DNA of 64,000 nucleotides from Diphasiastrum complanatum (GCA_029204225.1 CM055107.1:45148010-45212009); one strand, 5' to 3'. Counted from the first letter of the stretch, positions 1 to 13,233 are shown. The notes: generated from the letters alone by a model not told the origin. Translations and numbers: made by a program.

Positions 1-984
1 ACCACATTTAATGGGCCTTATCGCACATACCATTACGTATGTACCTTTTGAGTTCCTAGAAAAGTATTATTCCTTTCCATTGGTGTGTTCCTCGAAATCA
101 CAATTAGTTAATGAAGGGTGCCCAATGAAACTATTTATATGCGCAACAATATTGCCATATTTTTTTGGACGCCCATCAATGTACATACGATGTGATTTCA
201 AAACATTCTCTCCTTGCACAAGTCGCTCTTCCAAGGAACAAGCATTGGCATTCAAGCCATAAACCTGCATTCTCCATTGGTGATGACATAGAGCATGCCA
301 ATCACCCCAATTGTATTGAGGTCCTGCATAAGGCATTAATGTGACAACACTATTCAAGGGGACATCAATGCTAGTCAAAGAAAATAAACCCAATCCTGCA
401 TTAGGAAAGTGCTCACTTGGCTTGATCATGTACATGTGACCCCAATATGAAAATGATGTTCCACATAATGGTAGTGGTACTCTATCAGGCCAACATGAAT
501 ATTTATTTTTATCAAAGGGCGTAACCAATGCTTCTAGGTAGGGAGGAAGGGGAGACTCAGTCAATGAATTTAAAACATTCTCGGATAAGTCAACAATACG
601 TAAATTTGGTTGTTCATTTTCAAATCTTGTCAAAATGCATCCAAGTCGTGTTCTTTTTTTTAGTGGAGTAAATCTAGATGGGATAGGGAGAAGAGGAGAT
701 TCTACACAAGGTATGTGAGGTGATGTGGGATGGATAGAATCGATGTGAGGTGTCGTGGGATGGATAGAATCGATGTGAGGTGTCATGAGATAGATAGAAT
801 CGATGTGTGGTGACGTTGTGGAATGAATAGAATCCATAGTAGAATTTGCGTGAGGTGTTGTGGGATGGATAGAATCCATGTGAGGTGTCGTGGGATGGAT
901 AGAATCGATGTGAGGTGTCATGAGATAGATAGAATCGATGTGTGGTGACATGGTGGAATGAATAGTAATTTTATTTCTTATCAC
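1..984 (-). pseudogene. SET-domain-like protein, interrupted by an in-frame stop
   Basis: The open frame runs from an ATG at 984 down to a TAA at about 67-69 (305 codons). Residues 1-105 are a low-complexity repeat of the type HIDSIHPTTP. The C-terminal half looks like a SET (protein lysine methyltransferase) fold: a GLGLFS stretch resembling the G-x-G-L start motif of SET, then NIVAHINSF where SET proteins have the N-I-x-x-F-I-N-H motif. Beyond the TAA the same frame continues to the window edge with VMVCAIRPIK, which fits the SET strand that follows the NH motif. The stop therefore falls inside the domain. The histidine and cysteine of the usual NHSC are not present, so activity is doubtful. 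Family assignment is by motif only. No pre-SET or post-SET cysteine cluster is visible. Confidence 0.45.
713..966 (-). repeat. 30-bp coding minisatellite
   Basis: About eight imperfect copies of a 30-bp unit (core GTGGGATGGATAGAATCGAT on the + strand) lie inside the SET-like frame. The unit is a multiple of three, so copies encode a ten-residue repeat with HIDSI as its core. Some copies are shorter or carry substitutions. Confidence 0.8.
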
Positions 985-1312
985 CCAACATGGCTCATCA
1001 AGTTATTAGACTCAACTAGTTTCAAATCTAGTATATTTTGTTGCACCAATTATTGTTGACATTTGATCCCTATCACATCAGATAGCTCAAATTTGTTATC
1101 TACCATTAAAGATAGTTGTATTTTTGGCCTTTATCACTCGCGATTCTCCATCGAGTGACGAAACCAATAGAATAGTGACTTCAAGACATTGAAATAGCTT
1201 GAATTTGGTACCTATCACTTGGAATAGCTCAAATTCGATGCCTAACGTGTGATTTTGATGCTTATCACTCGACATGGCTGATCAAGGGATTAGACTCAAC
1301 TAGTTTTGAATC

Positions 1313-2162
1313 TACTATGAATGAGATCTAATGACTTAGAAGATCTAGTAGAAGAGTTAGCAAATGGTTGCTTACGAGCCTTTGAGAGGATACAAGTCTC
1401 ACAATTCTTTCCACACTTTGAAAATGCTTTTGGAAGGCCGATTGCAAGCTCCTTTGTGCATAAGATCTCCATTGATTTGAAGTTGGGGTGGCCCAACCTC
1501 TTATGCCAAAGTTCCACTTGTGTAAGCTTCTCTTAACCATGTTCACACTTCCAAAAAACACATTAGCATCAAGCTTGAATAGCCTCCTTTGCTTAAATCC
1601 ATTTACAATGCAAGTATCATAATAAAGCAAACACCTTCCTTAAAATGAATATCTAAACCACTATCCATTAGTTGCCCAACAACAAGCAAGCTCCTAGTAA
1701 GATTAGAAACATAGAGTGCATTTTCTATATCCAATCTTTAAGAGGATCCAAGACTTAAAAGAGATTGTTCCCACTCAATCTATTCCACATTCTTGATCAC
1801 TTGCTGTTAGAATAGACTTTTTGCAACCTAAAAAAGGTACAAGGGTTGAGAAGAATTCCTTTTGGAATGTCATGTGGGAACTAGCCCCACTCTCAATCCA
1901 CCATGTGTCATTGGAGTAGCTCTTCCATCAAGGATGAATCAACTTCATCCTCATAATCTTCAATGGTAAGGTTGTCTTGCTTGCTCTCATCTTGTGCATT
2001 CTTTTTTTTGTAGCAATGGGATGCAAAGTGCCTCTTCTTTCGACAAAAGAAGCACTTTTGTTTGGCTTTGTCTTTCTTCTTTCCTTTAGATCTTGATTCT
2101 TGATCATCATCACTTTTGCCATGCTTTGGATCTTCTTCTTGGACTTCCATCATGTAGTACAT
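1313..2162 (-). pseudogene. Copia gag-protease-GAG_pre fragment
   Basis: Read on the minus strand from 2162 down, the fragment encodes a gag tail with a zinc knuckle (CFFCRKKRHFASHC, matching C-x2-C-x4-H-x4-C), an acidic linker, a protease start (WWIESGASSHM, where the catalytic DSGA has become ESGA), and a GAG_pre-integrase segment (WHKRLGHPNFKSM, then C-x2-C). Stops and frame changes separate the pieces. Both ends are truncated against the TATCAC repeat, so this is a non-autonomous relic from a family different from the later Copia copies. The remaining polyprotein (integrase core, RT, RNase H) is absent. Confidence 0.8.
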
Positions 2163-2409
2163 TTAGATTGATTGTTTTTTATTGATTATCAATGGAATTG
2201 ACCCCTATCATGCGATATAGCTCAAAACTATTGTCTATCACTTGAGATAAGGCATTGAGTGATTCTATTATTGTGTAGATCAGTCATCCAAAGTCTATTC
2301 TAGATCGCCATTGAAACTCTTCTTCAGGGTGCATATGTATTGGCTTTATTATCAGTATTTCAGATTCATGTGTTTCTTGTCTATGCTAATTCAGTTGTCA
2401 ATTGTAATA

Positions 2410-2646
2410 TGGTATCAGAGCTGAGATGCAAGATTGTTTGTGTTCTGAAAGTTCTGTGCAGAGCTAAGTAGTTTGATGGCGTTAGAAGGTGTTGCTATTC
2501 AATCAAGTATGCAAATACGTCCACTAGTGTTTTCAGAAGGAAAGTTGGATGGAACTAACTATACCTTGTGGAAGTTTAAAATATGTGTGATATTGGATTC
2601 CTACAAACTGTTGGAGAATATTCTGGGATTGGAGAAGTTAGAGTAA
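2410..2646 (+). pseudogene. Copia 5' relic: primer-binding site and gag start
   Basis: TGGTATCAGAGC at 2410-2421 is the standard plant Copia primer-binding site, complementary to initiator tRNA-Met. An ATG at 2476 follows and opens 56 codons containing LDGTNYTLWKFKI, the conserved start of Copia gag, before a TAA at 2644-2646. Nothing recognisable as Copia continues past about 2700, so the element is cut just after the gag start. A 5' LTR should precede 2410, but its left edge cannot be placed. Confidence 0.75.
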
Positions 2647-3370
2647 TTTCGATTTATGACATTCATGTAACTTTGAATGCAGTGCTTACATGTGAGACAA
2701 CCCAATTTTGGTCCTAATTATTCATCATTGTTCTTTGAGTGATCATAATTGACCAACATCACATCAGATAGCTCAATCTTGGTGTCTATCAATGTAAATA
2801 GCCCCATTTTGTTGTCCCTATCACTCGAGAAGTCAAAATTTGCTACCTAGCATATGATTTTGTTGCTTATTACTTGACATGGCTCTATCAAGTGACTAGA
2901 CACAACAAGTGAAATATTAAGACAACTCAAGTTCAACCCCTTGTCAAACCCCTATTACACGTGATAACTTAAATTTTATGTCTATGCGTGGTTTTGTTGC
3001 TTATCACCCGACACGGCTCATCAAGTGATCAGAGTCAACCAATCCCAAGTCTAGTATACTACGATAGCTCAAGCTTGACCCATTATCAACGAAATTGACT
3101 CATATCACATGAGATAACTAAAATTTGATGTGTATATTTTGGAATAGCTCGCTTTTGGTGAATATCACTAAAAGTTTCTCATAAAGTGACCAAATTCGAG
3201 AATTGTGTGCTCATGAAATAAATCAAAGTCGATTCCCATCACTTGAGATAGTTCAAATCTAATGTCCAATACAAGATCTTGGTCCTTATCACTTGACATA
3301 GAAGATCGAGTGACTGAACTTGGTCAATCTATGATTTGGCACAATCAATTTTGGCCCCTGATAGATTGAA

Positions 3371-4434
3371 TCTAGTCCTTGGGCAGGATGATTAGTCTAC
3401 TGCTTGGAAGGACAAGAGAGCAATAGTTTTAATATAGGAGCATGAGCACTTCAACAGATGGACATTGCAAATGCTCAATTTTTCTTTGTCCCCCATCCCC
3501 ATCTCAAGAAAAACTCATTTTACGCTCTCAATGATCCTCTGAAATCAAATTCGACTGTGATACAATCAATTAGTCCTGGCGATCCTCTTAGCATTGCCAA
3601 TAGCACCTCTGCACAAGACCATAGCCAAGGATTTCACAAACAAAGATGTTTGATCCATTCCTCAACACTAGCAATCATCTAACAACGTCCGCCGAGCTGC
3701 TGCTAGCTACTTCCTTTCCATCCACTCAACACAAAGTCTGAAAACACCCAACTACATTCCCCTATCCTCTTGTCAATTGTTCCCATCTCCATCCATCAAC
3801 AATCCCTTCACAAAAATAACCCACCTCCAATCCCTCCTCGGATCCCACCCATAGAGATTTCAGATCTCTTCTATCCTTAATCTTCCTTCAACTGGCTTTA
3901 CTCGCACAGCACACAACCATGTTCCTCAAAATCTATTAGCTCATTGGTACCATACTTTGTGGAAGTAGTAGTATATCTAGTGTCCCTCAGTGTATTACAA
4001 AGAAGAAGAAAGAAGATTGCGCCTAGCTTCACACTTTTTTTTTATTTTTAAAAAAACATTTTGACCCAGTACATTCTGACGCAAAAGGGTCGGAATGGGT
4101 TTCTAAGGGACACATATATAACAAATTAATTAATACTTTATAAACTAAATAATGTCCACAACTTATATGCGACATCAAACCACATATTTACATTTGTCAT
4201 TTTTTATAAATCACAAAATTCTCTTAAACACATGGTCATTTTGTACCAACCATATCAAATCATCTACTTGTCTTATATCAAAACAAAATATAATTAATAC
4301 TCATTTGTTCTTTTAAAAAAATCATCAGAATAAGAGTCAGATCACTTTTTTAGTTCCATAATCTGTCTTTTTGACAAACCACTCACTATATGACACCTTC
4401 CAAGTCATAATCACGTATTTTTAGGCAATTTTTT
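3371..4434. other. Intergenic, no gene recognised
   Basis: A 74-codon open frame at 3458-3682 (+) has no recognisable domain. From about 4040 the sequence becomes very AT-rich with homopolymer runs. Nothing else is supported. Confidence 0.5.
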
Positions 4435-4492
4435 TTTTGCATGGCACTGCCACACGTGGCAAAAAAATACGTGGCAGAGCCACGCGACACTT
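4435..4492. repeat. Left cluster of GCCACG/CGTGGC palindromes
   Basis: Several overlapping copies of GCCAC...GTGGC lie in about 55 bp (for example TGGCACTGCCACACGTGGCA). The same motif is arrayed at 7365-7790. The two clusters bracket the transposase-like gene and resemble subterminal repeats of DNA transposons. Confidence 0.55.
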
Positions 4493-4622
4493 GAAATCTA
4501 AACAGTGTATGAAAATGCCCTCATTCAATATTTCTCCACGCTTTCTTGTGGATTTCTTGAGGCTCACTATCTCACTCAAGCTCTCACACTCTCACTCCCA
4601 AGCTTTCAATCTCTCAATTCTC

Positions 4623-5124
<502 letters not shown>

Positions 5125-5191
5125 TTTCATTTTTCACATTTGATATCTTTCCAAGTTCTTTTCACAACTTCATATCTTTCTCTCAATAGTC

Positions 5192-6290
5192 ATGTCTACT
5201 AGCGGTAGCGGAGCATCAAGGAGGAGGCCAAGATCCTCTTCCGGTGGAAGAGGACAAGCCTCGAGATTGGATTCCGATCGAGTGTGAGATTTTTATACTA
5301 TGCTATCTCCGGGGGAAAGGCAAAGGATGAAAGCCCTTTGTTTCGACGGAGATGCCGTCGGAAGAATCCACAAATATTTTCTATGACCTTGATGAGGACG
5401 GTTCCATCATCATTTACATTAGTGGGAAGGTCGTCATCAATAGATTGCACGACCTTACTCTTAAATACTTTGGTCATGATTTGTTTAACCCTTGGGAACA
5501 ACAAGACCAAGGGGACAAAGACGAGATACTTGATATACTGTACCGTGAGTTTCCACAACCAAATTGATTTAATGACAAATGGGCAAAGACAAGTATGTGT
5601 GCGCATATTCGTCATAAGCGCCAATCATTAAGACGATTATGTAGTAAAGGCAAGAAGAGGCATGGATGTGCATCTAAAAAAGATTGGGAAAAAGTTGTTT
5701 ATGAATCCAAGCATCCTAATCCCGAGCGCTTTAAGCAACAAAGAGAGGCAACAAAATCAAGGCTTAATCTTTCAGGCCAATCTCACCTTGGATCGGGAGA
5801 GAAGGCCAATATGCATGTCCAATTTGTAAGCAATTCTCTTTTAGCTAATTGCATTTCATATGTTTATTGTTTACCAATTATTTTTTGCTTTTTAATAATC
5901 ATCGATTTGTGTTGATGTAGGTTGAAGATTATGGGCGTAAGTATACAAATGTCGAGTACAATATTGGATATTGCCAAGGCTATAGTGCCTTGGTTGATCA
6001 TCTTGCGGCACAAGGCGTATATCCAAGGGTAAATTTTTGTTACATAAGTTCTATTTCTCATATTTTTGATACACAATTTGTATTTCATTTCATTTTTATG
6101 ACATGTGTTTGGCTAATAATCATTAATTTGTTTTGTGAATGTGTATATAGAGGACATCCGCTTCCTTTTTGGAAGAAAGTATGGGAGGAAACCAAGGAGA
6201 AGAAGGGAATGAAGATGAAGGGGACAAAGGCGAAGACGAAGGACAAGATTCAGCTTCGGACAACGATGAGGGAGAAGATAGTGAAGACTA
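5192..6290 (+). pseudogene. Broken three-exon gene, Ptta/En-Spm (Transposase_24)-like
   Basis: A spliced gene can be reconstructed. Exon 1 runs from the ATG at 5192 to 5826, intron 1 to about 5920 (GT...TGTAG), exon 2 to about 6029, intron 2 to about 6149, and exon 3 ends at the TAA near 6288-6290. The joined frame is open across both introns. The N-terminus is Ser/Gly/Arg-rich. The middle has DWEKVVYESKHPNPERF then QQREATKSRLN, resembling the W...R...S..G layout of plant Ptta/En-Spm (Transposase_24) proteins. The C-terminus is very acidic (GEDEGQDSASDNDEGEDSED). It is broken in exon 1 by TGA at 5285-5287, a frame change near 5350, and an in-frame TGA at 5565-5567. Family assignment is tentative. 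Confidence 0.5.
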
Positions 6291-6360
6291 ACCTTATGCA
6301 TTTGCTTGGATTGTCTCCTTTCCTTCAAAATTGCATAGCTTTCTTCTACAAAAGCCAACA

Positions 6361-6498
6361 ATAAACCAAGAAGAAGGGAATGAAGAAAGTATGGAAGAAA
6401 ACCAAGAAGAAGGGAATGAAGATGAAGAAGATGAAGGCGAAGACGAAGGACAAGATTGGGCTTCGGACAACGATGAGGGAGAAGATAGCGAAGACTAA
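6361..6498 (+). repeat. Duplicate of the acidic last exon
   Basis: This stretch repeats exon 3 of the preceding gene nearly base for base (the EESM..N start through GEDSED and the stop). It lies about 200 bp downstream and has no splice acceptor of its own. It is a tandem exon duplication. Confidence 0.8.
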
Positions 6499-7258
<760 letters not shown>

Positions 7259-7364
7259 CCAAGCTTTTCTTTCAAAAGCTTCTCTTCACGAAATCGATTT
7301 GCAAATACAGTTGAGGCCCCGACCTTTTCCATTTCGCGGTTTTTTTTTTGTTAAAATATTTCTG

Positions 7365-7790
7365 CGTGGCAATGCTATGCCCTAAAAAAAATTCCAGAAA
7401 ACTTGCCACGGCGTGGCAAGTTTGAGCTTACTGGAAAGATTGCCACGCATGGCAAACTTCAAAAAAAAAAAAATTAGCATTTTGCCACGCGTGGCAAAAT
7501 TTAGCATTCTGGAAAAAAAATGCCACGCGTGGCAGTGCCACGCATGGCAAAATTCCAGAATTATAAGCGTGGCAGTGCCACATGGATTTAAAACTTGAAT
7601 TGATTTGAGCCCCCCTCCCCTTCCCCCCCCAAAAAAAGAAATCTGTTCGGAGGAAGCGCAAGTGACGGAAAACTTTGACGGCGTGGCAGTGCCACGCGTT
7701 CATTGCCACGCAATTGCCACGGACATTGCCACATGAGGGCCGTCGTGTCAAATCTGGTCCCCGTCTTATGTGTGTGGCAATGGTCATGGC
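7365..7790. repeat. Right array of GCCACGCGTGGC palindromes
   Basis: At least eight copies of TGCCACG and CGTGGCA, often paired as TTGCCACGCGTGGCAA, are separated by A-runs and TTCCAGAA spacers. The densest part is 7440-7590, with more near 7680-7730. This mirrors the cluster at 4435-4492 and probably marks the right side of the same DNA element. It abuts the Copia gag start at 7855 without an LTR in between. Confidence 0.6.
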
Positions 7791-7854
7791 AATGGGCCTA
7801 TATTTGTAGTTGTGATCTTAGCGTCATCGATACACTCGACAGACTAAGTTCCAG

Positions 7855-10467
7855 ATGGATTCTCAAAGTAAAACTGGTCGTATTGTAGACAAGCTGAAGG
7901 GATCCAATTATCATTTGTGGAAATTCAAGATGAAGACCTTGCTAATCGCCAACGAGTTATGGGATGTTGTTATAGATATAGAAGTAAAACCTGAAGACGA
8001 CACAGAAGACTCAAAGTGGAAATCGAAGGATGGTAAAGCTTTCACACTTATTATCCCCAATATATCAGATATACAGATTGGACACATAGTTGAAGCTAAA
8101 ACATCAAAAGACGTTTGGGACATCCTAAACTCATTATATGACGTGAGAGACATAACTACTAAGTTACATCTACGAAGGAAATTCTTCACATTCAAGATGT
8201 CTAATGGTGATTCTCTTTAGAGTCACATTATCCAGTTTAAGAATCTCTTCAAACAGATGACCACTGTCAGATTAGTCATAGACGATCAAGACGCAATTAT
8301 GACATTGCTTTCAAGCTTGCCCTCTACATATGAGAACTGGGTGATGATCATATCGACACACTCAGATTTAACTCCTACTAGAGTTATCACTATGTTGTTG
8401 CAAGAAGACAATAGAAGAAGTCAAGACACTTTGTTTACTTCCTCCTCTTATACTCTATATGTCAATAAAGGCTCTAACCAACAGAAGCAGAAAAGCTCCA
8501 AAAAGACTGCAATGAATCAGAATCTGATTCAAAGTCAAGTACAATCATCAAATCCACAGTCGAAGAAGAAGATGTTTTACATGTATTGCAAGCACAATAA
8601 CCATGAGATCAAGGATTGCCGAATTCTCCAAGTGAAGAATGTAGCCAAGCGACCTGATCAACAAGCAAACACAGTTTCATCATCTCCCCAGGTCGAAGTG
8701 GACGAAGGTGCATTCATGGTCAAAGACCAAAGCGCATTTTTGGATAATTCATGGTTTCTTGATTATGGAGCAACTCAACACATGACCAATCAACGCGAGA
8801 TTTTCAGCTCATACGTGCCTTATAACATGAAGAAATTTGTTCATCTTGGTGACAATAGTACTCAACTATTGAAGGTGAAGGTACTGCAAGATTGCGATTC
8901 CAGCATGATCAATTCAAACTACTATCAAAGGTCTTATATGTTCCTAAACTCTCTACAAATCTGTTATCAATAAGTAGAATTACAGATTTAGGTCATAAGG
9001 TAGAATTTGAATCTGATCAATGCAAAATTATTGATAGGAGTAATAAGATCCTTACACTCGACAAGAGGCAGGGTTACTTATATATATTGGCACATTGTTA
9101 TTCTGAGTCTAGTCAAGCCTTGAAAACTCTGTTCTAGTCAATAAAGCATTATTATGGCATCATCACTTAGGACACTTGAATTATGCATCTGTTTTGAACA
9201 TTTCCAGACAATCCATGGTTCTTGATCTCGACTATCCTTCTGGTAAGGTCGATCTCCATGTCTGTCATAGCTACATCTTTGGAAAGCAGGCTAGGATTCC
9301 TTTTAGATCAAACCATAGGCATGCAGTAAAAGTTATGTTAGATGTTGTTCATACAGATGTATGTGGACCTATGAAAACTCTTTCATTGCTAGAAGTAAAG
9401 TATTTCATTACTTTTATTGATGAATTCTCCAGAAAAACAGCTATTTATTTCATTAAACAGAAATCAGAGGCTTTCATCAAATTTGGACAATTCAAAGAGC
9501 ATGTTGAGAATCAAACTAGCAAACGAATCAAAGCACTGAGGTCAGATAACGGGAGAGAATACATCTCCACCGAATTCAAGGAGTATTGCCTTAACAACAG
9601 CATTGAGCAACAATAAATCACCTCATATTCGCCTCAGTCAAATGGTCTTGCTGAGAGAAAGAACAGAACCTTAGTCGAATCGGCAAAGTGAATGTCATCA
9701 CATGCGACACTTCCGAAGTCCTTCTGGGCTGAAGCTGTTTCAACAGCAACCTATATTCAGAACATATGTCCTATTAAAGGTCTCTCAGACAAAACACCAT
9801 TCGAAGTTTGGACAAGTACCAAACCTTCTTTATCAAACCTACGAGTTTTTGATTATACGCTTTTGCACAGATACCTAGTGATCTCAGAAAGAAACTCGAC
9901 TTCCAGAGTATCAAATGTATTTTCATCAGCTACACTACTTTAGATTAAGCCTACAAGTTATTCAATTCCATTGAGTCGAAGATATTCACTATCCGGGATG
10001 TCATCTTCATCGAAGATCAATTTATTGACCTCAAGGGAAAAGGCAAAGCCCACATAGCTAACTCTTCGGTTTCATCCGACACATTGAACTTCCTAGTTCC
10101 TCAGTCGACTATTCTCATTGAAGGTCCAAGCTCTTCTACTTTTGACGAACAACAAATCAACGACGAATCAGAAGATGATAATGTTGCAGTTCAGCAACTA
10201 CAGTATGATGGAAATAATCAACTTCCTCTAGTACCCAGAAGATCTTCAAGAGCAAGCAAACCACCTAACTGGTATATCGACGAGTCTACAGCCTACCTTG
10301 TTCAGGAACTGATGTCTGTGATATCTTCGAGCTACTATGGACTTTTGCATTTGTTATGGAGCAGTCGGCAACGACAAACTCAATTTTAAGTTTGGAAGCA
10401 CACAGAAGATTCTGTGTAGAACTAAGTTTGAAGGTCATGGCATTCAAGGATTCAGATTAAGGGGGAG
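7855..10467 (+). pseudogene. Copia gag-protease-integrase remnant with RT deleted (element A)
   Basis: Gag starts at the ATG at 7855 (GSNYHLWKFKM). A TAG at 8218-8220 interrupts it, and the frame resumes through a degenerate zinc knuckle (YCKHNNHEIKDC, first Cys missing). Protease is FLDYGATQHM, with DSGA changed to DYGA. Integrase keeps HTD (LDVVHTDVCGPM), RSDNG and NGLAERKNRT, with stops at about 9614 and 9688. The linker ends at LVQELMSV (about 10318). There the sequence jumps to RNase H-region sequence (the YYGLLH frame is the remnant of RYL..TMDFCICYG) and then to the polypurine tract ATTAAGGGGGAG (10456-10467). RT and most of RNase H are missing here. No primer-binding site or 5' LTR precedes the gag. 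Confidence 0.8.
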
Positions 10468-11732
10468 TGTTGGATTATTCTCCTTCTTACTAATCGACTA
10501 ATCGGTTTTAATCCTCATCCATTGTTTATCCAGTTCTGCGGATTTTCCCATGTTTTTATACAATCTAATTTACAAGTGTTTTTACACAGTCTGCAAAAAT
10601 ACATGGAGTTTCTCAATAGTGTCGCATTTTCTCTCTCTACAATCCAGATAGTGTCGTCTGTCAAGAATTGCGAGTAAAATTATAGTGTCGTATTTTTTGC
10701 ATTTTTGCGACAATGTTGCCTGTCAGGAATTACGTGTAAAAATGCAGTGTCGTCTTTTTCGCATTTTTTGCATGTCAAGAATTGCGAGTTAAACTACAGT
10801 CACATTTTTGTATTTTTTCAAAGTGCCTCAAATGTTAAGGAAATGACTCTGGCAAATTGTGGAGCTACCCTAAATGGGATTTAAGGACACTGTGGGTTTT
10901 TCACAAAAAGTCGACACTGTTGTCTTTTTGCGACACTGTCACTTGTGGCAGTTTTAGTTCATTTATGTAGAGTGACAATTTTAGTTCATTTATGCAGATA
11001 GACTGTTTACGGCCAATTTTTATCGCTTATCAGCAATAAATTTATGACAAGGAACTAGATGAATGCCAGCAGACACCAGCCAACTGGCAATCGCATTTGA
11101 CGACCTAATTACTTAGTATAAATCAGTTGTTCATACATCTCTTTTTATGTTCTGAAGCAACGCATCAACATTGTGAATTGTGAAGGAGTTGAGTGTTATT
11201 ACACGACGCTTCCTACGCTCTTATCAAGCAGATCATTCACAATGAGAAAGTATTGTTGTTAGCTCTCTATCAAGCTTTCAAGCTTGAACTCTCTTGAGCA
11301 TTCTAGTTCAGTTTTTTAGATATTTATTTTAGAGTTGCTATTGCGCTACTGCTTATCAGCAAAGCTGCTTATTATCAGACTTATTCTCAGTTACTCAAAG
11401 ACAACTTAGAGTGCGCGATTTCTATCCGCTATTGTTTTGCGCTTACTAGCATCTGATTTTGTTTTTCTGAATCAATACTATCTTCTTATTGCGTTCAGTA
11501 TATGTTAGAATGCATGCATCTCTGTATTGCTTTTGTAACTAATAGAAATTGTCTGAGAATTCAATACTTTATGTTTGGCTACATAATCACTTAGTATCTA
11601 GCAATTTCAAAGTTAGTTGCTAAAGATCAAACTTGATTTTCATCACTACTGCTTTGTTTAATTTTTGATAGACGTAGTCATGCATTGGAAGTAGAAAGTT
11701 TCCGCATTACATTATCTATCCTATTTCCAACA
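10468..11732 (+). mobile_element. Copia LTR A, 1265 bp
   Basis: It starts TGTTGGA directly after a polypurine tract and ends TCCAACA, so the termini form a 7-bp inverted repeat, as expected for an intact LTR. A TATA-like CTTAGTATAAAT lies near 11114. It is followed not by a primer site but directly by Copia RT sequence, so it sits inside pol. Confidence 0.8.
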
Positions 11733-13233
11733 GAACCAAACATGGACGATTGTCGAATTACTTGCTAGCAGAAAATACTTGATTGCAAATGGATTTTCAA
11801 AGTCAAATACAAAGCAGATGGAAGCATCGACAGAAGGAAAGCTCGACTTGTCGCCAAAGGATTTTCTCAGGTATACAACGTCAATTACACTGAGACCTTC
11901 AGTCCAATAGTCAAGTATTCTTCTATTCGACTTCTATTATCATTTGTTGCTGTAGTAGATTTGGAGATACATCAAATGGATGTACAGACAGCATATCTCA
12001 ATGGAGTTATCGAAGAAGACATTTACATGGTGCAACCCAAAAGATATATTATCGAAGGTAAACACAATCATGTGTGTAAACTCCATAAGGCACTTTATGG
12101 CTTGAAGCAATCTGCTCGAGCATGGTTTCAAATGATCAATACTTTTCTTAATGATCACGGCTACACACCAAGCTCTTTAGATTCAAATGTTTACTTCAAG
12201 ACAGTGCATCAGTCTTTTATCATTATCACTTTGTACGTGGATGACACATTGCCCTTTGGCAACAGTATCGATTTGATAAAAGAAGCTAAGACAATGCTAT
12301 CCTCTGAATTTGACATGGACGATTTGGGCGAAGCTCATTTTTGCCTTGGTATTCAAATTTACAAAGACAGAAATCGAAAGTTGATCTACATTACTTAACA
12401 GAGATATATCTACAATATGTAAGTAAGATATAATCTGGTTAACTGCAAGTTAGCTCTCTCACCAATGGAACCATGTCTCAAATTGTCGAAGGACTAGTGT
12501 CCCCGAACAATCGAAGAAAAGGAGCAGATGTGTGAGTATCCTTATCATTCGATAATAGGATCTCTTATGTATGCAATGATTTGTACCAAGCTAGACATAG
12601 CTTTTGCAGTCAGCTCCTTAAGTTAGTATATGACTAACCCTGGTGTAACACATTGGAAGGCTCTTATCAGAGTCATGAGATATCTTTGAGCTACTATGGA
12701 CTTTTGTATTTGTTACGGAGCAGTCGACAACGACAACTTCAATTTACTCAGTGGTTACACATATGCAAGTTGGGCAGGAGATATAGACACTCGTAAATCT
12801 ACTTTTGGATTTACATTCTTCCTCAACAATGGTCCAATTTCCGAAACAGTTGCAAGCAATCTTTGATATCTCTATTTTCTACAGAATCAGAGTATATTGC
12901 AGCCTCACAAGATACTAAGGAAGCAATTTGGTTGAGAAACTTACTTTCAGATATCAGTCTGAGTCAATATGCTCCGACATTATTATTTTGTGATAATCAA
13001 AGTGCCACTGCCTTGTAGCCAATCCTAGATTTCATTCTAAGAGCACATTGAACTTAAGTATCACTATGTCAGAAGCAAAGCTCTCAACATAGAGGTCAGA
13101 TTGCAGTATTGTCGAATGCAAGATATGACAGCGGATATTTTTACTAAAGCATTAAGCTTGGATGCACACAGGAAGTTTTGTGCGGAACTAAGTTTAAAGG
13201 TCAAGGCGTTCATGGATTCAGATTAAGGGGGAG
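11733..13233 (+). pseudogene. Copia reverse transcriptase-RNase H continuation of element A
   Basis: It begins at NQTWT, the conserved start of the Copia RT domain. A one-base-class frame error near 11790 follows, then an open stretch at 11961-12398 with IHQMDVQTAYLNG, LHKALYGLKQSARAWF and the catalytic YVDD (LYVDDTLPF). After a stop at about 12396 the RNase H part is scattered across frames (YASWAGDIDTRKST, DNQSAT). It ends with the polypurine tract ATTAAGGGGGAG (13222-13233). It continues the linker broken off at about 10318, so 10319-11732 reads as an insertion into pol. Confidence 0.8.

Larger units (their letters stand above)
1019..3370. repeat. Diverged tandem repeat (TATCAC...GATAGCTCAA family)
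   Basis: The same phrase recurs at irregular spacing of roughly 100-180 bp: a TATCAC start, then GATAGCTCAAATTTG, then a GGCTCATCAAGTGATTAGA-like block. Clear copies lie near 979, 1067, 1211, 1261, 2204, 2756, 2870, 2990, 3110 and 3233. Copies are heavily diverged. The array is split by two Copia fragments (about 1313-2162 and 2410-2646). No protein-coding frame is supported. It looks like an old satellite or the body of a decayed element. Confidence 0.6.

Noticed and set aside
11-262. 83-codon plus-strand frame
   Set aside because: It is antisense to the SET-like gene and has no recognisable features.
713-3370. CRISPR-like array
   Set aside because: Repeats are degenerate, spacers are not uniform, and the DNA is eukaryotic.
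3458-3682. 74-codon frame as a small protein gene
   Set aside because: No signal peptide, domain or second copy, and it lies next to a decayed repeat array.
7428-7787. 119-codon minus-strand frame rich in HAWQ
   Set aside because: It is a translation of the GCCACG palindrome array.
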